Assembly: GCA_013003215.1 (NCBI GenBank) | Contig: JABDKD010000098.1 | Span: 1 to 33,915, forward strand | Source of the DNA: Pyrinomonadaceae bacterium | GTDB lineage: Bacteria > Acidobacteriota > Blastocatellia > Pyrinomonadales > Pyrinomonadaceae | Length of the DNA: 33,915 bases | Direction: 5' to 3' | Shown: positions 16,032-24,053 of the stretch, piece by piece | Numbering within the stretch: position 1 is the stretch's first letter | Layout of the letters: every line of letters begins with the position of its first letter | Program-made: the position numbers and the translations under genes | Notes under the pieces: model-generated | What the model was told of the DNA's origin: nothing | Databases searched by the model: none | Seen by the model: only the letters and a program-made list of their open reading frames with translations

Positions 16032-17198
16032 ATGATGCCGTTTTATTCAGCACTCAAACGTGAAACTGCAACCGATCGTAAAAGAATCGTGGCCGGAATT
16101 CAGAGGCTACGCAGGCAGTTCGATGTCAATCAATTTCCGTATAAGAAAACAGACAGGTCCCTGATCCTGGGTACCTGGAATATCCGCAATTTTGACGACG
16201 ATCGTTTCAATTACGGTCCGCGTACAGAAGAGTCCTTTTATTATCTTGCCGAGATCATTTCGCGTTTCGACGTGCTTGCGGTGCAGGAAGTCTGCGAAGA
16301 TGTCAGGCCTTTGGATAAGATCATACGGATGCTCGGTCGAAAATATAAGTACATTCTGACGGATGTCACACACAGCAGTCTTGGTGGCAACAAGGAACGC
16401 CTGGGTTTTATTTATGACACTGACAAGGTGAAGTTTCGTGGTATAGCCGGCGAGATCGTTTTGCCCGAAAAGATGTTGATAAGTGAGGTAATCGAAAAAA
16501 AGAGGCAGTTTGCCCGCACTCCATTTGGTGTTGAATTCCAGTCCGGGTGGTTCAAGTTTCAGTTCTCAACTGTTCACATATTCTTTGGTTCCAACCGCGG
16601 AAATACCCCTCAGTTCAAACGTCGGGTGCAGGAGATTGACGCGATTTCAAAGTACCTTGCTAAAGAGGCGAAATCGAAGGACGCAAACCAGATCCTCGTA
16701 GGCGATTTTAATATCAAAGAAAAGGGAAGCGATGGGTTTAACGCACTGGAGAAACATGGGTTTACGGCAGTTCAGAACAGACTGGGAAGCAACCGGGATC
16801 AGACGAAATATTATGACCAGATCTCATTTCTGCCGAGGAAGAATGAACTCCGAATGATCGAACCCGACCGGGATGACCGGGTTTTTCAGTTTTTTGAAAG
16901 TGTGTACAGGGTCGACGAGTTTCCAAAGTACAGGAAGATCATTGAGCGAATCCTTGCCGCCAAGTTAAAGGAAGCCGAGGCGGCGTTGGCGGAGGCTCCT
17001 TCGAAAACGAAAAAAAATAAGGCCAAGAAGAAGATCAAGTCAATCAAGGCGGCAGGACGTTCCACGAAATCCCTCGAAGAGTATTATGAGGAATGGCGAA
17101 CTTTCCAGATGAGCGACCATCTTCCACTTTGGATAGAGGTCGAAATCGATTTCTCCGACATGTACCTTGAAGAACTCAAGGATTTTAAGAAAAAATGA
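16032..17198 (+). CDS. Endonuclease/exonuclease/phosphatase family protein
   Basis: A 388-residue metal-dependent phosphoesterase of the DNase I-like fold. Catalytic motifs are in order: 'GTWNIRNFD' (Asn50), 'LAVQEVCED' (Glu86), 'STVHIFFGSN', 'LVGDFNIKEKG' (Asp and Asn near 223-225), 'YYDQISF', and the terminal 'SDHLPLWIEV' with the general-base His. No signal peptide is evident. Unusual is a Lys/Glu-rich segment of ~60 residues (about 297-355: helical, with KTKKNKAKKKIKSIKAAGR) between the DQISF and SDH motifs. Substrate (nucleic acid, phospholipid or inositol phosphate) is open. ATGs at 16032 and 16035 both follow AGGGGG. Confidence 0.85.
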   Translation: MMPFYSALKRETATDRKRIVAGIQRLRRQFDVNQFPYKKTDRSLILGTWNIRNFDDDRFNYGPRTEESFYYLAEIISRFDVLAVQEVCEDVRPLDKIIRMLGRKYKYILTDVTHSSLGGNKERLGFIYDTDKVKFRGIAGEIVLPEKMLISEVIEKKRQFARTPFGVEFQSGWFKFQFSTVHIFFGSNRGNTPQFKRRVQEIDAISKYLAKEAKSKDANQILVGDFNIKEKGSDGFNALEKHGFTAVQNRLGSNRDQTKYYDQISFLPRKNELRMIEPDRDDRVFQFFESVYRVDEFPKYRKIIERILAAKLKEAEAALAEAPSKTKKNKAKKKIKSIKAAGRSTKSLEEYYEEWRTFQMSDHLPLWIEVEIDFSDMYLEELKDFKKK

Positions 17199-17221
17199 GC
17201 AGACCTCTTTGACAGGCCTGC
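17190..17221 (-). terminator. Intrinsic terminator for the - strand CARDB-like gene
   Basis: Read on the - strand, GCAGGCC (17221-17215) pairs with GGTCTGC (17205-17199) using one G-U pair, with a 9-nt loop, and is followed after 3 nt by a run of six T (17195-17190). It lies between convergent genes and its T-run falls within the last codons of the EEP gene. Confidence 0.5.
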
Positions 17222-17252
17222 CCTTTGGTTCGATTCTGAGACTGCAAGACCG

Positions 17253-18449
17253 CTAATTGCTGTAGCCGGTCATCCCGGGCTGATTGGAACATTTCCAATC
17301 TGCCTGAACTCCATATTCGCCTACAATCACCGTACCGTCGATCCTATTGTTGTTTTCCATGAGTTCGTCGACCTTCTTTTGGTAGTCTACAGTTAAACGA
17401 AACTTACGGCTTCCTACAGGCGCGGCCCACCAAAGTTTTCTATAAGCGCCGGTATACCTTGCACCTGCCGGGAGTTCGGGCACTCCATACATTGATGCAC
17501 CTCGTCCTTCGATCCAAAACCGAATCTTGGAAGCTGGTGCGGTAGCGTGTCCGATGTTGACTACATGCGGGCGATAAGTTGAGTATTTGTGCGGCTTGCT
17601 ATGGATGTATTTCTTAAAGCAGACGACAAGATCAGCCTTTCCTCCAAGCTGTTCCTTTCTGCCGTTGTTAGTACGATTGCCATCATGGATCTTCTGGTTG
17701 TAATCGAGAGTTACCTGGACCTTATTGACTTTTTTGGGATCCAACCTGAGTCCGTATGGCCCTGTAGCCGGCCATACGAATGTATATCGGGGAGTAACGC
17801 CCGGCATTGAATTACCGGCCAACTTGATCATTGATGGAGCCGCCTTGTGGAGTGGGATTCTGCGCATTACGCCGGTCGTATTTACCCTTATCTCGGAACT
17901 ATTGTAATGCTGGCCGGGGATTTTGGCACCGGCGTTGTGCATACGCAGTATCAGTCTGCCCCTATAATTTACAGCGATGCTGTCCAAAACCAAGTCTGCC
18001 GGATTGGTGACCATGAATTTGTGCTTGTAGTTGCCGTTTATGATCTGGATCTTCTCTTGGGCAATCGTCTCATTAATGATGACTGCATATGCCGTGTGCA
18101 TGCCTTCCTTTCTTAGGTAAGCCTCAGCAGTGATCTTCTGTGTCTCATTCGGACGAAGGGCCCGAATGTTGTTTTCGTACCATTGGATGGCCTTTATATA
18201 GTCCCCTGGGACCTGGTTTCCCTGGACATTTGAACTGTAGACATCCACTCCAAGAGAAAGTACGCCCGGCATTGGTAGGTCCCCGATGTTCTTAAGCGTA
18301 AAGGTGATTTTCACCAATTGATTGGGCTTTGGAAACCTCGGACTCACCTCCGCCTTTTCAATCTTTAAAATTGCGGTTGCGAGACCTGTCGTAACTGACA
18401 AAACAAAAACCAAGGTAAAAAGGACCAACAGGTTACATAGCTTCTTCAT
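17253..18449 (-). CDS. Secreted protein with CARDB-like repeats
   Basis: A 398-residue exported protein: signal peptide of ~26 residues (MKKLCNLLVLFTLVFVLSVT, probable cleavage around 'GLATA'). Three tandem Ig-like modules follow at about 28-140, 148-262 and 270-382. They have CARDB/APHP-like features: 'VKITFTLKNIGDLPMPGV', 'RLILRMHNAGAKIPG', 'PHVVNIGHATAPASKIRFWI', and strand ends such as 'VTLDYNQKIHDGNRTNN' and 'LTVDYQKKVDELMENNNRID'. Such modules are usually adhesive or structural parts of surface proteins; no catalytic domain or sortase/anchor signal is seen. A strong ribosome site (gaggagag) lies before the ATG. It is the only - strand gene between 1 and 27.7 kb. Confidence 0.75.
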   Translation of the reverse strand: MKKLCNLLVLFTLVFVLSVTTGLATAILKIEKAEVSPRFPKPNQLVKITFTLKNIGDLPMPGVLSLGVDVYSSNVQGNQVPGDYIKAIQWYENNIRALRPNETQKITAEAYLRKEGMHTAYAVIINETIAQEKIQIINGNYKHKFMVTNPADLVLDSIAVNYRGRLILRMHNAGAKIPGQHYNSSEIRVNTTGVMRRIPLHKAAPSMIKLAGNSMPGVTPRYTFVWPATGPYGLRLDPKKVNKVQVTLDYNQKIHDGNRTNNGRKEQLGGKADLVVCFKKYIHSKPHKYSTYRPHVVNIGHATAPASKIRFWIEGRGASMYGVPELPAGARYTGAYRKLWWAAPVGSRKFRLTVDYQKKVDELMENNNRIDGTVIVGEYGVQADWKCSNQPGMTGYSN

Positions 18450-18675
18450 AGTGAATCTCTCCTCTTCGAATGTTCAATGTGAACGACCCAAATCTGGTTC
18501 GTACACCCCCCTCCTTCTCGAAAGCAAGTTTTATACCCTGCGTAAGTTGTTGATTCTATTGATCAAACCAAATGTGGATGTGATTCTAAAGCGAGAAATC
18601 CTGTGAAAGTGCGGAAAATTCCACGGTACCTGATTTGTCTGAAAGCATCAGTTTCAGGTTGATGCTGACCGGCAG

Positions 18676-18684
18676 TGCTACAAT
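18676..18684 (+). promoter_or_regulatory. Extended -10 promoter before the 218-residue membrane protein gene
   Basis: TGCTACAAT (TG-n-TACAAT) 59 nt before the ATG at 18743. The predicted start of transcription, around 18691, immediately precedes a hairpin-forming leader. A -35 is not convincing (TTGATG is only 14 nt away). Confidence 0.4.
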
Positions 18685-18694
18685 CTTTAGAACT

Positions 18695-18728
18695 GAGCCC
18701 CGCCGCGGTACCGCAAAAACGGGGTCTC
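18695..18728 (+). promoter_or_regulatory. Leader hairpin with inner 10-bp palindrome
   Basis: GAGCCCCG (18695-18702) pairs with CGGGGTCTC (18720-18728) with one bulged base; inside lies the perfect palindrome GCGGTACCGC (18705-18714). The structure abuts the ribosome site GGGAG (18729-18733). It could be an operator at the start of the transcript or an RNA element controlling translation of the gene at 18743. Confidence 0.35.
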
Positions 18729-18742
18729 GGGAGTAAAACGGA

Positions 18743-19399
18743 ATGAGCGAGCATAGCAATGCAGAGAATTCACTTGTCATTTCCTATCTCAGCCTGCGAA
18801 AGTTTGTCGGGATCGTGGGGATCACACTGCCTTTCATTCTCGCCCTTGGAAATATGTTTTTTGTAGGATTCACTATCGAGAGCTCGATCAGTTCCTATTA
18901 CCACACCGCCATGGGAGATGTTTTTGTAGGGGGGCTCTGTGCAATCGGCGTGTTTCTGCTTTCCTATCGCGGCTATGATTGGATCGATAGTGTTTCCGGC
19001 GATCTGGCCTGCGTTTTTGCAGTCGGAGTGGCGCTGTTTCCAACGATTGCCGATGACCCGGCTTTAATTCACGGCTACAGTGCGATTCTCAGTAAGATTC
19101 ACTACGGCTTTGCTGCGGGTCTTTTTTTCATCCTCGCATTCTTTTGCTTGTACCTGTTTCGGCTGACGGATCCTTCAGAAGAATGTACGCCGCAGAAAAA
19201 CGTTCGAAACAAAGTCTATTTAGTTTGCGGGATATTGATACTTGTCTGCATAGCGCTGATTGCTTTGTTGTCGCTGCCTCAGCTAAGGGCGGTGTCGTTC
19301 TACGGCATTACACCCGTGTTTTGGTTGGAATCAATTGCTATATGTGCGTTCGGTTTGTCATGGCTTGTAAAAGGCGAGACGATCCTTGCGGATAGCTAG
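18743..19399 (+). CDS. Uncharacterised multi-spanning membrane protein
   Basis: A 218-residue protein with about six transmembrane segments (roughly 18-40, 53-76, 84-103, 118-140, 158-180 and 190-208). A conserved-looking loop, 'SSISSYYHTAMGDVFVGGLC', with its two Tyr, His and Asp, sits between spans 1 and 2, and 'GYDWIDSVSGDLACVFA' follows span 2. This pattern is known from a widespread family of hypothetical membrane proteins without assigned function. Start at ATG 18743 with GGGAG 9 nt upstream. It stands alone, with its own probable promoter. Confidence 0.75.
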   Translation: MSEHSNAENSLVISYLSLRKFVGIVGITLPFILALGNMFFVGFTIESSISSYYHTAMGDVFVGGLCAIGVFLLSYRGYDWIDSVSGDLACVFAVGVALFPTIADDPALIHGYSAILSKIHYGFAAGLFFILAFFCLYLFRLTDPSEECTPQKNVRNKVYLVCGILILVCIALIALLSLPQLRAVSFYGITPVFWLESIAICAFGLSWLVKGETILADS

Positions 19400-19533
19400 G
19401 CTTCTTTAATGAAACGTTCGTGAAGCATCAACGTATCATTCAGCAATGCTATCCGTCTGGCCGGCACATGCGGAATAAACGCGGGTGAAATCGGATATGT
19501 GAGGTAACCGTGGGGCTTTTCCCGGTGGTTAGA

Positions 19534-19539
19534 TATAAT
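19534..19539 (+). promoter_or_regulatory. Consensus -10 before the MATE gene
   Basis: A perfect TATAAT 22 nt before the MATE start codon; a -35 is not clear. It predicts a leader of only about 16 nt without a Shine-Dalgarno. The 162-nt gap it lies in shows no other feature I would support. Confidence 0.45.
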
Positions 19540-19561
19540 CTAGACGATTCACAATATAAAC

Positions 19562-21031
19562 ATGTCCGACTCCGGCAAAATAGAACCGACAAATCCGACC
19601 GGCGAAGTCCCGATCACCGACGACACGCCGAAAGAATCCAAATACGACAGATCAATAGTTGAGGGGCCTCTTAGCGGGGCTGTCTGGAAGCTTGCCTGGC
19701 CGACAATGTTGACTAATCTGTTTGGCGGGCTGCAGGGTATGGTTGACCATGCAGTTGTCGGCAACATCGTTGGGTACAAGGGAAATGCCGCTATCGGAGT
19801 TAGTTGGCAGATCTTCCTGGTTGTCGTTGTATTTGTGTCTTCGATCTTTATCGGTATGAGCATTCTTGTTGCCAGGTTCGCGGGCGCCGGCAAAGAAGAC
19901 AAGGTGGACAGGACGGTTTACCAGGCATTTCTTACTGCCGTTTTTATCGGAATCTGCATCATCGCTCCTATTGGATACTTCGCTTCTCCGGTGCTTCTCG
20001 ATTTAGTAAATGCTGAGGCCGGAGTACAGGTAGAAGCGCTGCCTTATTTGCGGATCATGTTCTTGTTTAGCTCGGGCTTAATGATCTTTTTCATGCTGAG
20101 CGGCGCGCTCCGCTCCGCTGGGGATGCGCGAACCCCGATGACCCTCGGGATCGCGATGACGGTCATGAATCTGGTGTTCAACATCATCCTCATACGCGGA
20201 CTTGGTCCGATACCATCGTTTGGGACGATGGGAGCCGCGATGGGTACCTGTATTGCGGCGGGATTGGTCGCGCTCTATTCGTTCTATCATCTTTGGGCGG
20301 GGGACTGGGTAGTCTCATTAAAACACAATGGGACTTATCTGCCCGACTGGAAGATCATTCGGAAACTGTTTCAGTTTGGCCTGCCGGCCGGTATGCAGGG
20401 CATCGCGATGAACATCGGAGGCGTGCTTATGCTCGCCTTTATCGGTTCGCTCGCGCAAAGTGCCGCGGCACAGGCAGCTTACGCAGTATCTTATACACAA
20501 CTATTTTCATTTATCACGTTTACATCTGTCGGATTGATGGGAGCGACGGCGGCGGTCGCCGGACAAAACCTGGGTGCGGAGAAGCCGGAAAGAGTTACCC
20601 TCGCAGTGCACGCGGCGGCTCGATTTGGTCTGATCGCGGCAGGATTTTTTGGATTATTGTTCTTCTTTTTCCCACAACAGCTGCTTGGTATTTTTGGCAT
20701 GACGGATCCGGAGGTAGTGTCAATCGGTACGCTTCTTCTGCGAATCCTAAGTGTTTCAGGTCTGTTCGTTACGGTGGCATTGACCTATACGGGTGGTCTT
20801 CAGGGGACCGGTGACACGAAGAGCCCTTTGTACATTTCGATAATCTCACAGGTGATCATTCCGCTTGGGCTTTGTTTCCTGATTCAAACGTTTGGCCGAC
20901 TCGAACCCATTCACATATGGCTGGCAATTCTGTCGGGCCATATAGCCCGTGCCGGTCTAAGCGTATTGAGGTTCAATCAGGGTAATTGGCGTGATATAAC
21001 AGTCGACATCGAGACTACTCACGCCGGCTGA
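19562..21031 (+). CDS. MATE family efflux transporter
   Basis: A 489-residue, ~12-span antiporter of the multidrug and toxin extrusion family (NorM/DinF-like), exchanging cations for organic compounds across the inner membrane. Seen: a hydrophilic N-terminus (1-38), 'GPLSGAVWKLAWPTMLTNLF' leading into helix 1, 'VDHAVVGNIVG', the loop 'RFAGAGKEDKVDRTVYQAF', 'LSGALRSAGDARTPM' in the first half and its echo 'YTGGLQGTGDTKSPLYISI' in the second half, the internal repeat expected for MATE. Substrate cannot be predicted. A TATAAT hexamer precedes it closely. Three tandem copies of a 9-bp unit begin at its stop codon. Confidence 0.93.
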   Translation: MSDSGKIEPTNPTGEVPITDDTPKESKYDRSIVEGPLSGAVWKLAWPTMLTNLFGGLQGMVDHAVVGNIVGYKGNAAIGVSWQIFLVVVVFVSSIFIGMSILVARFAGAGKEDKVDRTVYQAFLTAVFIGICIIAPIGYFASPVLLDLVNAEAGVQVEALPYLRIMFLFSSGLMIFFMLSGALRSAGDARTPMTLGIAMTVMNLVFNIILIRGLGPIPSFGTMGAAMGTCIAAGLVALYSFYHLWAGDWVVSLKHNGTYLPDWKIIRKLFQFGLPAGMQGIAMNIGGVLMLAFIGSLAQSAAAQAAYAVSYTQLFSFITFTSVGLMGATAAVAGQNLGAEKPERVTLAVHAAARFGLIAAGFFGLLFFFFPQQLLGIFGMTDPEVVSIGTLLLRILSVSGLFVTVALTYTGGLQGTGDTKSPLYISIISQVIIPLGLCFLIQTFGRLEPIHIWLAILSGHIARAGLSVLRFNQGNWRDITVDIETTHAG

Positions 21032-21055
21032 GTTGGCTGAGTTGGCTGAGTTGGC
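21026..21055 (+). repeat. 9-bp tandem repeat at the MATE stop codon
   Basis: GGCTGAGTT is repeated three times (21026-21052) plus GGC. The unit length is a multiple of three, so the TGA stop of the MATE gene recurs in frame at 21038 and 21047, giving three successive stops. Probably a slippage product. Confidence 0.85.
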
Positions 21056-21078
21056 CCGGAAATAATCACCTGAATTGT

Positions 21079-21681
21079 ATGAGATTTGATCCCGTAATTC
21101 TTGAGGGAACCGACGTGCGCCTTGAACCGCTGACGCGGGGACACCTGCCCGAATTATGTGATGCGATTCGAGACGGTGAGCTCTGGAAACTTCACGTCAC
21201 TTCTGTACCTCATCCCGAAAACATAGGGAAGTTTTTTGAGCAAGCCGAGGAGGTATACACAACCGGAGAGGGCCTTCCGTTCGCGACGATCGAAAAGGTC
21301 TCGGGCCGGGTCGTAGGTTCGACACGGTTCATGCATACAGATTCTTTTCACAACCGAACGGAGATCGGTTATACGTTTATTGGAAAGTCCCTGCAAAGAA
21401 CAGGTATCAATACCGAAGCCAAACTCCTGATGTTGACCCATGCGTTTGAATCGCTTGAGATGAACAGGGTCGAATTCCTGACGGACTATTTTAATTCCCA
21501 ATCACGTAAGGCAATAGCAAGGCTTGGCGCAAAACAGGAGGGCATTCTGCGGAATCACATGATCATGCGAAGCGGCAGAATCAGGGATTCGGTCATATTC
21601 AGCATAATCAGAAGCGAATGGCCCGGCGTCAAAGAACATCTCAAAGAACTGCGAGCATTCGGACACGAATCAGTGGACTAG
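21079..21681 (+). CDS. GNAT family N-acetyltransferase (RimJ/RimL type)
   Basis: A 200-residue acetyl-CoA-dependent transferase. N-terminal 'LEGTDVRLEPLTRGHLPELC' is the RimJ/RimL-type opening; 'GRVVGSTRFMHTDSFHNRTE' and 'IGYTFIGKSLQRTGINTEAK' carry the beta4/beta5 region and acetyl-CoA loop (Q-R-T-G-I-N in place of Q-x-x-G-x-G/A), and 'VEFLTDYFNSQSRKAIARLG' is the conserved motif B end with 'EGILRNHMIMRSGRIRDSVI'. Target unknown: protein N-termini, amino acids and drugs are all possible. No Shine-Dalgarno is seen before the ATG at 21079. Confidence 0.88.
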   Translation: MRFDPVILEGTDVRLEPLTRGHLPELCDAIRDGELWKLHVTSVPHPENIGKFFEQAEEVYTTGEGLPFATIEKVSGRVVGSTRFMHTDSFHNRTEIGYTFIGKSLQRTGINTEAKLLMLTHAFESLEMNRVEFLTDYFNSQSRKAIARLGAKQEGILRNHMIMRSGRIRDSVIFSIIRSEWPGVKEHLKELRAFGHESVD

Positions 21682-21721
21682 ATCCTGCTTTCTTATCGGG
21701 TCTATATACCGCTAAACATTT

Positions 21722-22546
21722 ATGAAACGAATCTTTTACGGGATCGGCGGCGGAAACATGCGGGACGAGAAGATGGCTGCCCACTACCCGAGGATCGTAG
21801 AACTTGCTCGATCTCAGTTCGGAGTTCGAAACCCGAATGTTTCGATTTTTCCTACGGCCCATCTCAACGGAATAAATGAAAAAATGGGACGTGGCTGGAT
21901 GGATTTCATCGTTGAGGAGTTCGAACGTCTCGGGTGCGAGGTTCGGAATATCTGGATTGGCGACCTTTCACCGGAACAGAAAGGACAATCCAATTCCGAG
22001 GTGGTGAAGCAGCTCGGAGAATCGGAAATAGTCTTTGTGCTGGGCGGCGACACAAGATATCTCCTTGAAGTGGTAAGGGAACGTGGATTGGTGGAACCGA
22101 TCATACAGAGTTTTGAAGCGGGAACTGTATTCGCCGGTACCAGCGCCGGGCTCATTTGGTTTACAGGTCATTGCCTGAGTGACTCGGAGAGTTTCCACAA
22201 AGATGAATGGGACTACGTGATGCTGAAGGGACTCGGCGTTTTTCCTTTCGCCGTCAATGTACACGATAACGGAGCTGTACCGGATGGGATCATTGATACG
22301 CGGAGCAGAAAGGAACAGTTTGAGGAAGAGTTTTTGGGACTCCGCGTACCAAAAGGAATCACGGTCGATGAAATGGTGGGAATCGAAATCATCGACGGAG
22401 TGTGCTCGGTCAGCACAGCTGATCCTGCGATCGGTGTTGAACTGCTGAAACCCGTTGGCGGAAAAGTAATTAGGAAAAGGCTCGAGCCGGGGGAAAACAT
22501 CGACTTGTTTGATGACGCAGCGTGGTCCTCCAGATTTGGAGAATAG
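21722..22546 (+). CDS. Peptidase E family (S51) serine peptidase homologue
   Basis: A 274-residue cytosolic protein of the class I glutamine amidotransferase-like fold used by aspartyl dipeptidases (PepE) and cyanophycinase. Seen: start 'RIFYGIGGGNMRDE', 'VSIFPTAHLN', 'VFVLGGDTRYLLEVV' (GGDT, 108-111) and the nucleophile elbow 'AGTSAGLIWF' with Ser141; 'DYVMLKGLGVFPFAVNVHDN' supplies the candidate catalytic His. Residues after ~200 ('RKEQFEEEFLG') also fit PepE homologues. Dipeptidase specificity is inferred, not shown. The following membrane protein gene starts 3 nt after its stop. Confidence 0.85.
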   Translation: MKRIFYGIGGGNMRDEKMAAHYPRIVELARSQFGVRNPNVSIFPTAHLNGINEKMGRGWMDFIVEEFERLGCEVRNIWIGDLSPEQKGQSNSEVVKQLGESEIVFVLGGDTRYLLEVVRERGLVEPIIQSFEAGTVFAGTSAGLIWFTGHCLSDSESFHKDEWDYVMLKGLGVFPFAVNVHDNGAVPDGIIDTRSRKEQFEEEFLGLRVPKGITVDEMVGIEIIDGVCSVSTADPAIGVELLKPVGGKVIRKRLEPGENIDLFDDAAWSSRFGE

Positions 22547-22549
22547 GGT

Positions 22550-22948
22550 ATGGATGCAGTTAGAATCGCTAAGATGATTGGTGCGGCCTTGATTTACCTG
22601 GTCCTAAATGTTCTTGTAAGTGTAGTAGTTGTAGCTGTTTACGCGACCTTCATCGATCCCGGCCGTCCGTCTGAATTCTATGAGGAATTCGCAAAATATT
22701 CGGCGCCGTACAGCTCCGTGATCGCGGGGATGCCTTTGATGCTGGTGTGGGCATGGCTTCTAAGGAAATGGTGGAGTTTCCGATCGGTCATTGGGGTTTG
22801 GGTCGTTTACGCAATTATCGATATCTCCGTCCTTACAGCGTCGGGCTGGACCTCGCGCCTGGCTTTATTTTCAATTGTATCTTTGGCAACAAAACTCATA
22901 GCGGTAATTCTGGGCGCCAGGTTAAGAGAGCGCAGCCTTGAAAGCTGA
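22550..22948 (+). CDS. Small uncharacterised membrane protein
   Basis: A 132-residue protein with four hydrophobic helices (about 8-32, 57-70, 76-97 and 100-120), separated by a short hydrophilic loop 'DPGRPSEFYEEFAKYSAPY'; the first span is Val-rich. No family recognised. It starts 3 nt after the peptidase E stop with AGGG as ribosome site, so the two are probably co-expressed. Confidence 0.65.
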   Translation: MDAVRIAKMIGAALIYLVLNVLVSVVVVAVYATFIDPGRPSEFYEEFAKYSAPYSSVIAGMPLMLVWAWLLRKWWSFRSVIGVWVVYAIIDISVLTASGWTSRLALFSIVSLATKLIAVILGARLRERSLES

Positions 22949-23043
22949 TTTGCAAGCGCTTGTGTTTTTGTCCAGTCTGCCCAACGCGGAGCGAAAACAG
23001 AACCCGCGTTTCACGCTGAGCGTATGAACCTGGGAGGCAAACC

Positions 23044-23538
23044 ATGTACTGTCCAAATTGTGCCAAGGCGAATTCCAACGAAGTCAGCTATTGCCGCGGA
23101 TGCGGGATCAGTCTCGATGGGGTCTCAAAGCTTTTAGAATCCGAACTTTCGAAGAGCCCCGATCAGGACAAGTTTTTGAACAGCCGGTTTTTTAGCAGGA
23201 TTGGAAATGGGTTTTTGTATGCCTTTCTTGGGGTCGGATTCGGGCTGATATTTACGATGGCAGTATATTTTAAATTCAAATGGTTTGGCGCTGAAATGAT
23301 GGCGTATTTTGCTGTGTTCGGTTTTGCGCTGCTGGGCGTGCTATCTATTTTGTTCTTTGGGCTTTCCAGAATGACCAGATCATCACCGAAAAGCCCCGAA
23401 GGCGCCGTGACCTCAGAATTGGATTCAAACGATGTCAGAAAGTTGGAATCTACCGGTTTTCCCAGTGCCCGATCAATAACCGAGAATACAACGGATCTGC
23501 TCGAACCGATTGCGAGGAAATCCGATGAAAGTAGCTGA
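23044..23538 (+). CDS. Zinc-ribbon membrane protein
   Basis: A 164-residue protein that begins with a short zinc ribbon, 'MYCPNCAKANSNEVSYCRGC' (Cys3, Cys6, Cys17, Cys20), followed by a linker and two membrane spans (about 55-76 and 82-104). The C-terminal ~60 residues are hydrophilic and Ser-rich. Such N-terminal ribbon plus two-helix proteins are common and uncharacterised. The start is fixed by GGGAGG about 8 nt upstream and by the Cys motif. Its last 14 bases overlap the next gene. Confidence 0.75.
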   Translation: MYCPNCAKANSNEVSYCRGCGISLDGVSKLLESELSKSPDQDKFLNSRFFSRIGNGFLYAFLGVGFGLIFTMAVYFKFKWFGAEMMAYFAVFGFALLGVLSILFFGLSRMTRSSPKSPEGAVTSELDSNDVRKLESTGFPSARSITENTTDLLEPIARKSDESS

Positions 23539-24031
23539 AACCGACCGGCTTGTAATCAGGCGACTTCAGCTTACGGATGCGGAATTTATTTTGGAGCTCC
23601 TGAATGATCCTGGATGGCTGCAATATATTGGTGAAAAGGGGGTAAGCAATCTTAAAGAGGCCGAACATTATATTCGTTCGGGTCCCATGGATATGTACGA
23701 ACGGCTGGGGTTCGGTCTATTCGCGGTCGAACTGAAAGAAACCGGCGACACCTTGGGAATCTGTGGATTGATCAAACGTGACTCGCTGGAGTACATCGAT
23801 CTCGGGTTTGCGTTCCTCGAAAGACATCGAAGGAAAGGGTTTGCGTTTGAATCTGCCGAAGCGGTACTTAAATTCGCGGTGGACCCAATCGGCCTGGAAC
23901 GCATTGTTGCAATCACGATCGAATCAAACGGTGCGTCAAAGTTACTCCTCGAGAAGCTTGGTTTCAGTTATCTAAGCCCGATTGAAGCTGAGCAGGACCT
24001 TTTGCTATATTCGCGGCAACTGGCAAAATAG
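23525..24031 (+). CDS. GNAT family N-acetyltransferase
   Basis: A 168-residue acetyltransferase: 'AETDRLVIRRLQLTDAEFIL' opening, 'GFGLFAVELKETGDTLGICG' (beta-hairpin), 'YIDLGFAFLERHRRKGFAFE' with the acetyl-CoA loop R-R-K-G-F-A, and 'ITIESNGASKLLLEKLGFSY' at the end, all as in RimJ/RimL-like enzymes. ATG 23525 follows GAGGAAA; the longer frame from 23510 would need a TTG start. The overlap with the zinc-ribbon gene indicates coupling. It is only distantly related to the other GNAT gene at 21079, so a recent duplication is unlikely. Confidence 0.88.
   Translation: MKVAETDRLVIRRLQLTDAEFILELLNDPGWLQYIGEKGVSNLKEAEHYIRSGPMDMYERLGFGLFAVELKETGDTLGICGLIKRDSLEYIDLGFAFLERHRRKGFAFESAEAVLKFAVDPIGLERIVAITIESNGASKLLLEKLGFSYLSPIEAEQDLLLYSRQLAK
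23982..24011 (+). promoter_or_regulatory. Promoter inside the end of the GNAT gene
   Basis: TTGAAG (23982-23987), an 18-bp spacer, and TATATT (24006-24011) preceded by TGC as an extended -10; transcription would start near 24018, 36 nt before the membrane protein ATG at 24054. Confidence 0.4.
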
Positions 24032-24053
24032 GGCAGCCTCATTTATCCAAACA

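Noticed and set aside
17222..17240. GGTTCGATTC, resembling the T-loop of a tRNA
   Set aside because: No acceptor, D or anticodon stems can be built around it; it lies between convergent genes beside a terminator.
18586..18780. 64-codon - strand frame in the gap before the membrane protein gene
   Set aside because: It would start inside the neighbouring gene and cross the promoter and leader hairpin; no ribosome site and no recognisable motif.
19396..19540. 48-codon - strand frame ending '...LMLHERFIKEA' next to the MATE promoter
   Set aside because: It reads fairly protein-like but has no start codon near its beginning, and an open run of this length is expected by chance fairly often.
22949..23043. 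Palindrome CAAGCGCTTG followed by TGTTTTTG as a terminator
   Set aside because: The 10-bp palindrome leaves no loop, so a terminator hairpin cannot form well; alternative pairings are weak.
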